DNA of 64,000 bases from Methylocella sp. (GTDB taxonomy: Bacteria > Pseudomonadota > Alphaproteobacteria > Rhizobiales > Beijerinckiaceae): contig JBBCGG010000001.1 of NCBI GenBank assembly GCA_037200525.1, positions 4,518,501 through 4,582,500 on the forward strand, given 5' to 3'. How positions within the stretch are numbered: the first letter of the stretch is position 1; each line of letters opens with the position of its first letter. Of the stretch, positions 21,274-31,103 are shown in pieces. Made by a program: the position numbers and the translations under genes. Below the pieces are notes generated by a model. The model was not told where the DNA came from. It saw nothing but the letters and a program-made list of their open reading frames with translations, and ran no database searches.

Positions 21274-21640
21274 GATGGAACTTTCCAGGGAACCGGCGGC
21301 GGGCTGATCCGTACTGACCCAATTGCGCAGGTCTAGCTCTTTCGCCCTTTCCGCTCAAATGCCCGGCAAGCGTCAAAGATGCAATTTGCTCAGATCGAAG
21401 CGAGCTAAAGTGATGAATGAACGGTCATAGAATGGAAACGCCAACCACCGCGCGTTATTTTCCAGCGTAATGCGAAGTTGTCGCTTGTCTTGCACGACCA
21501 TCCGAAGCGATACCCGCGTCCAACTTTACAGCCCTGCTCAATATACGCGCAAGCCTGCTTAGGAAACATTCAATTTTGGGAGATTTCTTGGGGTCAGAGC
21601 ATAATCGATTCAAGCCGAACCGATCACGCCCCTGTGAAAT
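21274..21640. other. Intergenic region between otsA and treS
   Basis: No gene is supported. It should carry the treS promoter. A copy of a short dispersed motif (TCAGAGCATAATCG, 21594-21607) related to the CTAGAGCAT repeats elsewhere in the window lies close to the otsA stop. No hairpin with a T-run was seen. Confidence 0.5.
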
Positions 21641-23203
21641 TCAATATCCCAAGCTGGTCCAAATCGGCGCTGCAGCTAGCCAGGGCTCTGCTTTTGCGAT
21701 GACGCCGGATTTGATGACCGCGCCAGCTGGATGCATCGAACGCTCAAGCTCAACGCCTTCGCTCTCGCCGTTCAACATCTGAAGAAATCGGTTTGTCCAA
21801 TTATCGATGCTGTTAGCGCGCAGCGCCGCGATCATGTCATTCCAACGGTCTTTGCGCTCCTCGAGAGACATGTCGAGCGCGCGGTCGATGGCGGCGGCGG
21901 TCGCCTCAATGTCATAAGGATTAACAATCAGGGCGCTCTTTAACTCCTGCGCGGCTCCGGCGAATTGCGATAAGATCAGCACTCCCGGATTTTCTGGTCG
22001 TTGCGCGGCGACATATTCCTTTGCAACCAGGTTCATGCCGTCCCGCAACGGGGTTACGAGCCCGACGCGAGCCATGCGATAGAGACCTGCGAGAGCCGGC
22101 TGGCTCATCGCCTTATTGACGTAGCGCACCGGCGTCCAATCGACATCGCCTAATCTGCCGTTGACTTGGCCTACCTGTTCGGCGACCTCGCACTGAATCT
22201 TCGCGTATTCTGGAACCTCCGAGCGAGATTTCGGCGTGATCTGCAATAGCGTCACGCGCGACTTTGTCGCTTGCGGCGAACGTTCGAGAAATGTGGAAAA
22301 GGCATCAATGCGGTTTTTTATGCCCTTCGAATAATCGAGCCGATCGACGCCGATGATCATGTCGCGGCCGTTGAGGCTTGCGAGCATTCGTTTAGCCACG
22401 GTGTTCTTTTCGGCGTGACGCGCTTCGAGAGCGAAAGCATCGGCGTCGATGCTGATCGGAAACGCATCGACCTGGAATCTACGGCCGTCGACCTCGCACC
22501 AATTCTCCTCGCAAATCCGTCCCGTGGCGGCTTGAACGAGGCAATCGCGGAAATTATCCCCATCTGAAGGAGTCTGAAAGCCGACGACGTCATAAGCGCT
22601 GAACGACCGCAGAATGCGAATGTAATTGGGAATAGCGGAGGCGATGTCTGGCCCAGGCCAGGGAATATGATGGAAATAGCCAATCCGGTTGGCGCAGCCC
22701 ATCTGTCGCAGAAAGCTCGCCATCGGGATGAAATGGTAATCATGCACCCAGACGATGTCGTCCGGCCGCAACATCTTCGCCAGTCGACGGGCGAAAAATT
22801 CGTTTACGCGAAAATAACCCGCTGCGTCTCGCTCCGAGAGATTAGCGAGATCGAGGCGATAGTGGCAAATCGGCCAAAGCGCTCGATTGGCGAAGCCGTG
22901 ATAATATTCCTCTATATCGCGGCGATTGAGATCTGAGACGGCAAAAGTAATCGGCCCGAAAGCCTGAATATGCTCGGGCGGCTCGACATCCGGCGAGATT
23001 TTACCTGACCAGCCGAACCAGATGCCTCCGCGCGAACGCAACGCGGCCTGGAGAGCCACCGCGAGCCCGCCAGCTGCAGGCGCTCCTGAAGACACGGGCA
23101 TCGGCACGCGGTTGGATACAATAACTAGTCTAGCTTCTTCCCCACTGCAACTTACAGAGACGGGTTTGTAGAGGAGCTCGAGACTAACCATGGGCGCGAT
23201 CAT
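21641..23203 (-). CDS. otsA: Alpha,alpha-trehalose-phosphate synthase (UDP-forming)
   Basis: GT20 glycosyltransferase joining UDP-glucose (or another NDP-glucose) and glucose 6-phosphate to trehalose 6-phosphate. Family motifs are [22 protein letters not shown] near residue 31, [44 protein letters not shown] and the donor-site stretch [13 protein letters not shown]...[15 protein letters not shown]. At 520 residues it is longer than the usual ~460: about 24 extra residues precede the core and about 40 follow it, ending in a hydrophobic [14 protein letters not shown]. The phosphatase gene otsB is not nearby. Confidence 0.93.
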   Translation of the reverse strand: MIAPMVSLELLYKPVSVSCSGEEARLVIVSNRVPMPVSSGAPAAGGLAVALQAALRSRGGIWFGWSGKISPDVEPPEHIQAFGPITFAVSDLNRRDIEEYYHGFANRALWPICHYRLDLANLSERDAAGYFRVNEFFARRLAKMLRPDDIVWVHDYHFIPMASFLRQMGCANRIGYFHHIPWPGPDIASAIPNYIRILRSFSAYDVVGFQTPSDGDNFRDCLVQAATGRICEENWCEVDGRRFQVDAFPISIDADAFALEARHAEKNTVAKRMLASLNGRDMIIGVDRLDYSKGIKNRIDAFSTFLERSPQATKSRVTLLQITPKSRSEVPEYAKIQCEVAEQVGQVNGRLGDVDWTPVRYVNKAMSQPALAGLYRMARVGLVTPLRDGMNLVAKEYVAAQRPENPGVLILSQFAGAAQELKSALIVNPYDIEATAAAIDRALDMSLEERKDRWNDMIAALRANSIDNWTNRFLQMLNGESEGVELERSMHPAGAVIKSGVIAKAEPWLAAAPIWTSLGY

Positions 23204-23357
23204 CTCCCTGTTCTAGACAGATCTTCGCCGTAGCAACGCCGGGGCCACGAAATCGTTGCATTGCGTCGGACACCTACTCTATTAACTACGCGTTCTTATC
23301 ATTATTAAGGATAAACAATGGCAAAGGTGAGGCTCGAGCCAATCTCTTAGCTTACGC

Positions 23358-24989
23358 TCAGACCGCGCCGGCCTCCACCTTGATGTCGAAAGCCGCGGAA
23401 AACAGCGCGCGCGTATAGGCGGTCTTCGGCTGGTTCAAAAGCTCGGCTGCAGGCCCCGCCTCGACGACTTTGCCATGCCGCATCACGATGATCTCGCTAG
23501 CTAAGGCGCGAACCACTCTGAGGTCGTGACTGATGAAGAGATAGGCCAAGCCGCGACGTTTTTGTAGATCGCGCAGCAGATCGACGATTTGCGCCTGCAC
23601 CGACATGTCGAGCGCTGAGGTCGGCTCGTCGAGGACTATGAATTTGGGTTCGAGAACGATCGCCCGCGCGATGGCGATCCGCTGCCTCTGGCCGCCGGAA
23701 AATTCGTGCGGGTAGCGGTCCATCACAGCGGGATCGAGGCCGGTGTCGCGCAAGGCCTGCGCGACGATGGCGCGTTTTTGCCCCGAAGACAGAGCTTTGT
23801 TCTGTACGCCAAGCCCTTCGGCGACAATATCGGCCACCGAAAGCCGCGGCGACAGCGAGCCAAAGGGGTCCTGAAACACGATCTGCATGTCGCGCCGGAG
23901 CGGTCGCAGCGCTTTGAAGCGCAGCCCGTCGATCCGCTGGCCGAGAAAGACGATCGGCCCCTTTGAGGAAATCAGCCGCAGCAGCGCCAGCCCGAGCGTA
24001 GTTTTCCCGGAGCCGGACTCTCCGACGACGCCGATCGTCTCGCCTTCACGGACCGTCAGCGCGACGCCGTCCACGGCCTTGACGAAGCCTATGGTCTTGC
24101 GAAAAAAACCTCGCTTGATCGGAAACCAGACCCGAATGTCTTCCGCGCTCAGAATGGGTTTTGCCGCGGCGTTGACTGTCGGCGGCAGTCCCTTGGGCTC
24201 GGCGGCGATCAGCGCCTGAGTATAGGGATGGCGCGGCGCGGCAAAAACCTTCACGACATCGCCGGCCTCCACGATTTTGCCCTTCTGCATCACCGCCACA
24301 TCATCGGCGATTTTGCGAACGATGCTGAGATCATGCGTGATGAACAGCATCGCCATGCCGTGGCGGGCCTGCAATTGCTTCAGAAGATCGAGAATCTGCG
24401 CCTGCACGGTGACGTCGAGCGCGGTCGTCGGTTCATCGGCGATGAAAAGATCGGGCCGGTTGGCGAGCGCCATGGCGATCATCACGCGTTGCCGCTGGCC
24501 GCCTGACAATTGGTGCGGGAAAGCGCCGAGCCGTTCGCCGGAATCGGGGATTCCGACCTCCTCCAGAAGCTCGATGACCCGCGCGCGGATTCTATCCGCG
24601 CCCCGCGCGCCATGCAGTTCAAGAATTTCGCCGATCTGGCGCTGAATCGTGTGCAAGGGATTGAGCGAGGTCATCGGCTCCTGAAAGACCATGGTGATCT
24701 TGGCGCCGCGTATGGCGCGCAGGCGCGCCTCGCTGCAAGTCAGGAGATCCTCGCCGTTGAACAGCGCCTGCCCGCGCGGAGAAATCCCTGGGGGAAGCAG
24801 GCGCACGATCGAGAGCGCAGTCACGGATTTGCCGGAACCCGACTCGCCGACAAGCGCCAAGGTGCGGCCCCGCTCAAGCGTGAACGACACGCCGGCCACC
24901 GCAGGCGCCTCATCGTCGCCGTGACGAAAGGAAACGATAAGATCGCGAACGTCGAGGAGGGATGGCTCAGGCACTGGCGGCGTCCTCAT
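23358..24989 (-). CDS. yejF: Microcin C/oligopeptide ABC transporter, double ATPase YejF
   Basis: Two complete ABC ATPase domains in 543 residues: Walker A GESGSGKSVTAL and GESGSGKTTLGL, signatures LSGGQRQRVMIAMAL and FSGGQRQRIAIARAI, Walker B LFIADEPTTALD and FIVLDEPTSALD. The C-terminal oligopeptide-type extension ends each domain (HPYTQALIAAEP; TAYTRALFSAAFD). A single two-domain ATPase is typical of the YejABEF importer rather than of Dpp/Opp with separate D and F subunits. It is the last gene of the operon, 19 bp after yejE. Confidence 0.92.
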   Translation of the reverse strand: MRTPPVPEPSLLDVRDLIVSFRHGDDEAPAVAGVSFTLERGRTLALVGESGSGKSVTALSIVRLLPPGISPRGQALFNGEDLLTCSEARLRAIRGAKITMVFQEPMTSLNPLHTIQRQIGEILELHGARGADRIRARVIELLEEVGIPDSGERLGAFPHQLSGGQRQRVMIAMALANRPDLFIADEPTTALDVTVQAQILDLLKQLQARHGMAMLFITHDLSIVRKIADDVAVMQKGKIVEAGDVVKVFAAPRHPYTQALIAAEPKGLPPTVNAAAKPILSAEDIRVWFPIKRGFFRKTIGFVKAVDGVALTVREGETIGVVGESGSGKTTLGLALLRLISSKGPIVFLGQRIDGLRFKALRPLRRDMQIVFQDPFGSLSPRLSVADIVAEGLGVQNKALSSGQKRAIVAQALRDTGLDPAVMDRYPHEFSGGQRQRIAIARAIVLEPKFIVLDEPTSALDMSVQAQIVDLLRDLQKRRGLAYLFISHDLRVVRALASEIIVMRHGKVVEAGPAAELLNQPKTAYTRALFSAAFDIKVEAGAV

Positions 24990-25008
24990 TCAAGCTAATA
25001 CCATACCC

Positions 25009-26172
25009 CTACCGCAGCGTCTTTCTGGGATCGAAAGCGTCGCGCACCGCCTCCCCGATGAAGACCAACAGCGAGAGCATGGCCGCAATGATGATGAAGC
25101 CCGTCAAGCCGAGCCACGGGGCCTGCAGATTCGACTTTCCCTGTAGGAGAAGTTCGCCGAGCGAAGGCGAGCCAGGCGGCAAGCCAAAGCCGAGAAAATC
25201 CAGCGCCGTCAAGGTCGTGATCGAGCCGTTGAGCACGAACGGCAAGAAGGTCAGCGTCGCGACAGTCGCGTTAGGTAGGACATGCTTGAGGATGATCGCG
25301 GCATTGCCGAGCCCAAGCGCCCTCGCCGCGTTGACATATTCGAAATTGCGCGTGCGCAGGCATTCGGCCCGCACGACATGCACCAGCGAAACCCAGGAAA
25401 ACAGCAGCAATATGCCAAGCAGCACAAAGAAGCTCGGCGTGATGATCGAGGACATGATGATCAATAGATAAAGATGCGGCAGAGAAGACCAGATTTCGAT
25501 GAAGCGCTGAAACACGAGATCGGTCCAGCCGCCGAAATAGCCTTGCACCGCGCCGGCGGCGATGCCGATGACCGAAGAAACGCCCGCCAAGGTCAGGCCG
25601 AACAGCAACGAAAGCCGGAAGCCATAGATCAACCGGGCGAGAACATCGCGGCCCTGGTCGTCTGTGCCGAGCCAATTCCACTCGATTGCACCGCAGCCCC
25701 CGCCCGGATCGGATTTGTTGAATCGCTTCGCGGCCGCCTCGCACTGGGCTTTGCTCAGCATCCATGTCGGCGGCGATGGCGCCGGCGTTGGCAGTTGGCG
25801 GTTGATGGTGCGGTAGGAATAGCGAATCGGGGGCCAAATTATGAAGCCATTGGCGTCGATTTCCTTGGCGATGACCTCATCGCGATAATCGGTCCGCGCC
25901 AGAAAGCCGCCGAATTTTTCCTCCGGATAATCATGGAGAATCGGCAAAAGAACCTCGCCTTTGTAGACGACGAGAATGGGCCGGTCATTGGCGATGACTT
26001 CCGCGAAAAGTGATAGAATAAACAGGACCATAAAAATCCAGAACGACCAATAGCCGCGCCGATGGCTTTTGAAATTGGCCAGCCGGCGCTGATTGATCGG
26101 GCTCAAGCGGAACCACTCGCGCTCCGCGCTGGGAGCCGTCGCGAGATCGCCCTCGATCGCGGGTGCGCTCAC
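25009..26172 (-). CDS. yejE: Microcin C/oligopeptide ABC transporter permease YejE
   Basis: Inner-membrane permease of 387 residues. The N-terminal part has one membrane helix (YWSFWIFMVLFILSLFAEVIAN) and a long periplasmic insertion typical of YejE (EEKFGGFLARTDYRDEVI...NGFIIWPPIRYSYRTINRQLPTPAPSPP). Then comes the DppC-like core with GTDDQGRDVLARLIYGFRLSLLFG and the coupling loop NFEYVNAARALGLGNAAIILKHVLPN. It starts 3 bp after the yejB stop, so the genes are tightly coupled. Confidence 0.92.
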   Translation of the reverse strand: MSAPAIEGDLATAPSAEREWFRLSPINQRRLANFKSHRRGYWSFWIFMVLFILSLFAEVIANDRPILVVYKGEVLLPILHDYPEEKFGGFLARTDYRDEVIAKEIDANGFIIWPPIRYSYRTINRQLPTPAPSPPTWMLSKAQCEAAAKRFNKSDPGGGCGAIEWNWLGTDDQGRDVLARLIYGFRLSLLFGLTLAGVSSVIGIAAGAVQGYFGGWTDLVFQRFIEIWSSLPHLYLLIIMSSIITPSFFVLLGILLLFSWVSLVHVVRAECLRTRNFEYVNAARALGLGNAAIILKHVLPNATVATLTFLPFVLNGSITTLTALDFLGFGLPPGSPSLGELLLQGKSNLQAPWLGLTGFIIIAAMLSLLVFIGEAVRDAFDPRKTLR

Positions 26173-26175
26173 GGC

Positions 26176-27264
26176 CTAGACCTCCCGCGTTAAGAAATCG
26201 ATGCGCGGATCGATCCACATATAGGTCAGATCTGACAGGAGGTTGACCACGAGGCCGAGCAGCGAGAGAATATAAAGGTTAGCGAAAACAACAGGATAAT
26301 CGCGGTTGACGATCGATTCGAAAGACAGGAGGCCAAGACCGTCCAGCGAAAAGATCGTCTCGATCAGAAGGGAGCCGCCAAGAAATGCGGCGATGAAGGC
26401 GCCCGGGAATCCGGCGACGACAATCATCATGGCGTTGCGAAACACATGACCGTAAAGCACGCGCCTTTCGCTGAGGCCCTTCATGCGCGCTGTCTGCACA
26501 TATTGCTTACGGATCTCGTCGAGGAACGAATTCTTGGTCAAAAAGGTCGCCGTCGCAAAGGCGCCGAGCGTCATCGAGGTCACCGGCAGAGCGATGTGCC
26601 AGAGATAGTCGCCGATTTTGCCGGGCCATGAGAGCTGCGCCCAGTTCTCCGAGGTGAGGCCGCGCAGCGGAAAAATCTGCCAGAATGAGCCGCCGCAAAA
26701 CAGCACGATCAGCAGGATCGCGAATAGAAAACTCGGGATGGCGTAGCCGGTGATAACCACCGCCGAGGTCCAGACGTCAAAGCGCGACCCGTCGGTCACC
26801 GCCTTCTTGATGCCGAGCGGAATTGAAATCGCATAGGAGAGGAGCGTCATCCAAAGCCCCAGCGAGATCGAAACCGGAAGCTTCTCCGCAATCAGTTGCA
26901 ACACCGGGACATCGCGAAAATAGGATCGCCCGAACTGGAAGGTCGAATAATTCTTGAGCATCAAGAAGAAGCGCTCATAGGCCGGCTTGTCGAAGCCGAA
27001 TTGCTTTTCGAGCTCGGCGATGAACTTTGGATCGAGCCCCTGGGCGCCGCGATATTTTGAGGAGAAATCGCCGCCGCCGCCGGCAGCGGCCTCGCCGCCG
27101 CCGCCAAAATGGGCGGTCGCGCCGGAATCAACCCCCTGCAATTGCGCCAGAATGCGCTCGACCGGGCCGCCCGGAGCAAATTGCACGATCGCGAAAGAGA
27201 TAAGAAGGATCCCGAAGACCGTCGGAATCATCAAAAGAATGCGGCGAGCGATATAGGCGAACAT
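26176..27264 (-). CDS. yejB: Microcin C/oligopeptide ABC transporter permease YejB
   Basis: Inner-membrane permease of 362 residues of the DppB/OppB family. The N-terminus MFAYIARRILLMIPTVFGILLISFAIVQFAPGGPVERIL is characteristic. A periplasmic segment follows, here with a Gly-rich stretch (GGGGEAAAGGGGDFS) and the YejB-type KFIAELEKQFGFDKPAYERF. The cytoplasmic loop FLDEIRKQYVQTARMKGLSERRVLYGHVFRNA is the coupling motif. It lies 9 bp after yejA. Confidence 0.93.
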   Translation of the reverse strand: MFAYIARRILLMIPTVFGILLISFAIVQFAPGGPVERILAQLQGVDSGATAHFGGGGEAAAGGGGDFSSKYRGAQGLDPKFIAELEKQFGFDKPAYERFFLMLKNYSTFQFGRSYFRDVPVLQLIAEKLPVSISLGLWMTLLSYAISIPLGIKKAVTDGSRFDVWTSAVVITGYAIPSFLFAILLIVLFCGGSFWQIFPLRGLTSENWAQLSWPGKIGDYLWHIALPVTSMTLGAFATATFLTKNSFLDEIRKQYVQTARMKGLSERRVLYGHVFRNAMMIVVAGFPGAFIAAFLGGSLLIETIFSLDGLGLLSFESIVNRDYPVVFANLYILSLLGLVVNLLSDLTYMWIDPRIDFLTREV

Positions 27265-27273
27265 CAGGCCCCG

Positions 27274-29172
27274 TCAGCGGCCAGCAAAATTGATGCGCTT
27301 GGCTTTCGCGTCATCATACCACCAGGTGGAGAGGACGCCGATGTCATATTTCGGGCCGCGCTCCGGGCGGCTGAAGACATCCCAGAAGGCGACGAGATGA
27401 TTGGGCTTGTTCCACATCGGAACCCAGGAATGGCCAGCCCGCAAAATGCGGTCGATCGCCCGGCAGATGAACGTCAATTGCTCGCGCGTCTCGACGACGA
27501 GCGCCTGCTCGATCAAGGCGTCGACGACCTTGTCCTTGATGCCCGAGACATTTCGCGAACCCGCCATGTCGGCGGCTTCCGAACCGAACGCCGCCCGCAT
27601 GCCCTCCCCTGGCGTGAGCCCAAGGCCGAAACGGGAGGTCACGACATCATAATCGAAGGCGTCGGTGCGGCGCTTGTATTGGGCGGCGTCCACGACCCGA
27701 TAGCGCGCTTCGATCCCGAGCAGCTTCAGGTTCTTGATGAAAGGCGCCGTGTGCGGCTCCAAAGCGCCGTCGAAATCGAGAAATTCGATTTCGAAGGGTT
27801 TGCCGTCGGGCGAAATCAAGCTCGAACCCTGCCGTTTGCATCCCGCCGCCGAAAAAAGCGCGTTGGCGCGGCGCAAAAGCTCGCGGTCTTGCCCCGAGCC
27901 ATCCGACGCGGGCGGCGTGTAGACTTCTCCAAAGACCTCTGGCGACAGTTCGCTCCGGTAAGGCTCTAGCAGCGCCGCTTCCTCCGGCGAGGGCGTTCCC
28001 TGCGCGGCCATCGGCGAATTCTGGAAAAAGGATGTCGTACGGGCGTAGACCCCATACATAATATTGGCGTTGGTCCATTCGAAATCGAAGGCGAGGCCAA
28101 TCGCCTCGCGGACGCGGGGGTCTTTGAACTTGTCCCGCCGCATGTTGAAGAACCAGCCTTGAGTTCCCATCGGCGATGCGTCGGGAAGCGTCGCGCGCTG
28201 GACCCGGCCTTCCTTCACGGCTGCAAAATCATAGCCTGTCGCCCAAACGGCAGAGGTGAATTCCTCGCGGAAAGTGAAAATCGCAGCTTTGAAGGCCTCG
28301 AAAGCGACTTTGCGGTCGGCGAAATATTCAAAACGGATGCGGTCGAAATTCGCCTGGCCGACATTGACGGGCAGGTCCTTGCCCCAATAATCGGGCACGC
28401 GATCGAAGCTGATGAAATGGCCTTGATCGAAGCGCCCAACCTTATAGGCGCCCGAGCCCAGCGGCGGCTCCAGCGTCGTCTCGTCGAACGGATGCGCGTC
28501 ATAATAGGCGGCGCTGAAAATCGGCTGTCCGGCGACGATCAAGGCGGCCTCGCGGCTGTGATGGGGCTTCAACCGCACCAGAATCACATCATCGGCCTCG
28601 ACCTCGACGGCATCGATATCGCGCAGCGGCTGGCGGATGGAGGGATGTCCTTTAGTCCGCAGAATATTCAGCGAAAAGGCGACATCCTGCGCACGCAATG
28701 GCGAACCATCGTGGAAGCGCGCCTCTTTGCGCAGAAGGAAGCGATAGGCGTTCTTGTCGGGCGAGATCCGCACCGCGCGGGCGACGAGACCATAGAGGGA
28801 GTCCGGCTCATCGCCGCTGCCGCTCATCAACGAATCGAAAATAAGTCCCATGCCGGCGGCGCCGTCGCCCTTTAAAATATAAGTGTTGAGCGTATTGAAG
28901 GTCGTGAAGTTCTGATTGCCCGACGTCGAGCTGACCTGCAACGCGATCTCGCCGCCCTTTGGCGCGTCCGGATTCACATAAGCAAAGTGAGCAAAATCGG
29001 CGGGCTGCGCCAGATCGCCAAACACCGAAAGACCATGGGTCTCGATCTCTTCGACCGCCGCCCCCGCCCGGCGGGAGAGGAACTGCGGCAGAATCAGGCC
29101 TCCGGCGGCAAGTTTCAGAACAGAGCGGCGAGAAAAGCGAAAGGGACGGAGTGAAGGGAGCGTCGCGGTCAA
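27274..29172 (-). CDS. yejA: Microcin C/oligopeptide ABC transporter binding protein YejA
   Basis: Periplasmic family 5 solute-binding protein of 632 residues and first gene of the yejABEF operon. The N-terminus has a twin-arginine-like export signal (FSRRSVLKLAAGGLILPQFLSRRAGA). The mature protein shows GLSVFGDLAQPADFAHFAYVNPDAPKGGEI and NTFNTYILKGD-type sequence common in YejA, and DGSPLRAQDVAFSLNIL. In enteric bacteria the system imports microcin C and some peptides; here peptide recycling is the likely role. No terminator was seen between the upstream cytochrome gene and yejA. Confidence 0.92.
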   Translation of the reverse strand: MTATLPSLRPFRFSRRSVLKLAAGGLILPQFLSRRAGAAVEEIETHGLSVFGDLAQPADFAHFAYVNPDAPKGGEIALQVSSTSGNQNFTTFNTLNTYILKGDGAAGMGLIFDSLMSGSGDEPDSLYGLVARAVRISPDKNAYRFLLRKEARFHDGSPLRAQDVAFSLNILRTKGHPSIRQPLRDIDAVEVEADDVILVRLKPHHSREAALIVAGQPIFSAAYYDAHPFDETTLEPPLGSGAYKVGRFDQGHFISFDRVPDYWGKDLPVNVGQANFDRIRFEYFADRKVAFEAFKAAIFTFREEFTSAVWATGYDFAAVKEGRVQRATLPDASPMGTQGWFFNMRRDKFKDPRVREAIGLAFDFEWTNANIMYGVYARTTSFFQNSPMAAQGTPSPEEAALLEPYRSELSPEVFGEVYTPPASDGSGQDRELLRRANALFSAAGCKRQGSSLISPDGKPFEIEFLDFDGALEPHTAPFIKNLKLLGIEARYRVVDAAQYKRRTDAFDYDVVTSRFGLGLTPGEGMRAAFGSEAADMAGSRNVSGIKDKVVDALIEQALVVETREQLTFICRAIDRILRAGHSWVPMWNKPNHLVAFWDVFSRPERGPKYDIGVLSTWWYDDAKAKRINFAGR

Positions 29173-29376
29173 AATCGCCTCTTTGGCAAAGCTTCGGGAA
29201 TTGGCTGGCTTTAGGACGAGACCCTGTCTCAGAACAACTACTTAGCGCGGTGCGGTCGGAGACACCGACCATTTGATGTAGGTTTTATAATGACGTCCGC
29301 CAGTCTTCGAACGGGCTATGATACGCGCGAAAACGCCGGGCGGAAACCCAGCGCTTCTGAACGAGCAAGCTCGCGG

Positions 29377-29931
29377 TTACGGCTTCGGTAGCGGAACCGG
29401 ATTGTCCGACAGACTATCGAGGTAGTCGATAATATCCGCCCGTTTAGCCGGGTCCGGCTCGCCCGCGAAACTCATCTTCGTGCCGCTTATGAAGGCTTTC
29501 GGATTGGTGAGGAAGTGATCAAGATCGTCGAAAGTCCATTCGCCGCCCTTGGCCTTCATGGCATCAGAATAGGCAAAGCCGGCTACGGACCCCTTCGGCC
29601 GATCGAGTACGCCGTAAAGCGGGGGGCCAACCTTCACGCCGCCTCCCTTCTCGAAATTGTGACAGGCTTGACACGCTTTTGTGTCAACTTCGCCTTTTTT
29701 GATATCCGCCTTCGCCAAACGATCAGCAACCGGCGCCGCGGCGGCGCCAGCGCCAGCGCTGGCGTCTGCGGTTTCGCTCACCGTGGGGAGGTCATACGCT
29801 GATTTGACGAGCGTTCGGTGCGAAAAAATCATTTGCCCGATCACTCCCAGCCCCATGGCCAAGAGAAGCGAGCCAAGAATAGCGCCGGCGATCTTGTTAG
29901 ATTCGAAGGAAAACAATTCCGCCCTCCACAT
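29377..29931 (-). CDS. Membrane-anchored cytochrome c (CycM-like)
   Basis: A 184-residue c-type cytochrome with one N-terminal membrane helix (KIAGAILGSLLLAMGLGVIGQMIF, about residues 13-36) acting as an uncleaved anchor. An Ala-rich linker leads to a class I haem domain with CQACHNFEKGG near residue 88. The probable methionine ligand is in GTKMSFAGEPDPAKRADIIDYL. This matches CycM/c552-type anchored cytochromes of alphaproteobacteria that pass electrons from the bc1 complex to aa3 oxidase. It diverges from pheA across about 280 bp, an arrangement I recall in related genomes. Confidence 0.88.
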   Translation of the reverse strand: MWRAELFSFESNKIAGAILGSLLLAMGLGVIGQMIFSHRTLVKSAYDLPTVSETADASAGAGAAAAPVADRLAKADIKKGEVDTKACQACHNFEKGGGVKVGPPLYGVLDRPKGSVAGFAYSDAMKAKGGEWTFDDLDHFLTNPKAFISGTKMSFAGEPDPAKRADIIDYLDSLSDNPVPLPKP

Positions 29932-30208
29932 TCGTCAAGCGATCGCGCTTCCACCTATCCGGCCATAATTTTAGGCTAAAATGGCAGAGATCCAAAACAA
30001 TCCCGGATCAAAACGCCAGCTCGCCGCTTTGCGGTCGAGCTTACCCTTTTCAAGCGCTACTGTACAATCTCATGATCGATGAAGCCGGGCCAAATGCTAG
30101 CTTTTGCGCCGAAGTTTTGAAGGGATGCGCGGCAAGTCCTTTCCGTCCGGCTCAAGAACATGGGATAGCGATGGCCGATCAATTTTATGCAAGAGGTTTT
30201 AGACCCAC

Positions 30209-31075
30209 ATGACCGTCCGCAAGATCGTGTATCAGGGCGAGCCCGGCGCCAATTCCCATATCGCGTGCAAAAATGTCTATCCGGATTGGGAGCCGCTGGC
30301 GTGCGATACCTTCGAGGACGCGCTTGCCGCCATTACCGAGGGGGAGGCGGAACTCGGCATGATCCCAATCGAGAACTCCATCGCGGGCCGCGTCGCCGAC
30401 ATTCACCATCTGCTGCCAAGCGCTAGCCTCTTCATCATCGGCGAATATTTTCTTCCTATCCATTTTCAATTGCTTGGCCTCAAAGGCGCGCGGCAGGATA
30501 AGATCCGCTCGGTGTACAGCCATGTTCACGCGCTCGGCCAATGCCGCAAGATCATTCGCAAGCTGAATCTTTCGGCCCATGTCGCCAGCGACACCGCCGG
30601 TTCAGCCCGCGAAGTCGCTGAATGGGGCGATCCGACCCGCGCCTCGATCGCAACAAGCCTCGCGGCCGACATTTATGGCCTCGACGTATTGGCCCGCGAT
30701 ATCGAAGACGAGCCGCATAATACGACGCGCTTCGTCGTGCTGGCCAAAACCGCGATCTGGGCGGAACGCTCCTCTGAACCAACCGTCACGAGCTTCGTAT
30801 TCAGGGTGCGCAACGTGCCGGCTGCGCTGTACAAGGCGCTCGGGGGATTTGCGACCAATGGCGTCAACATGACGAAGCTCGAAAGCTATATGGTCGAAGG
30901 CCAATTCACCGCTACGCAGTTTTTGGCCGATGTCGATGGCCACCCCGACGACCCCGCGCTGGCCCGCGCGCTGGAGGAGCTGGCGTTCTTCTGCAAAGAA
31001 TTGAAGATCTTGGGCGTCTATCCGGCGCACCCCTATCGAATCGAGAGCCTGGCGCTTCGGCCGCACTCCGCGTAG
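30209..31075 (+). CDS. pheA: Prephenate dehydratase
   Basis: Converts prephenate to phenylpyruvate in phenylalanine synthesis. The monofunctional 288-residue form has no chorismate mutase domain. The dehydratase part starts IVYQGEPGANSHIACKNVYPDWEPL, has GMIPIENSIAGRV, and the catalytic TRF motif in NTTRFVVLAK near residue 173. The C-terminal ACT domain (SFVFRVRNVPAALYKALGGFATNGVNMTKLESYM) should bind phenylalanine for feedback control. Its stop faces that of the next gene with a 28-bp gap. Confidence 0.94.
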   Translation: MTVRKIVYQGEPGANSHIACKNVYPDWEPLACDTFEDALAAITEGEAELGMIPIENSIAGRVADIHHLLPSASLFIIGEYFLPIHFQLLGLKGARQDKIRSVYSHVHALGQCRKIIRKLNLSAHVASDTAGSAREVAEWGDPTRASIATSLAADIYGLDVLARDIEDEPHNTTRFVVLAKTAIWAERSSEPTVTSFVFRVRNVPAALYKALGGFATNGVNMTKLESYMVEGQFTATQFLADVDGHPDDPALARALEELAFFCKELKILGVYPAHPYRIESLALRPHSA

Positions 31076-31103
31076 GCGCAAAAGAATGGGGCCAAAAAAC
31101 TCC

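Noticed and set aside
28159-28875. Plus-strand frame opposite yejA
   Set aside because: Antisense shadow in high-GC DNA; yejA is continuous with its operon.
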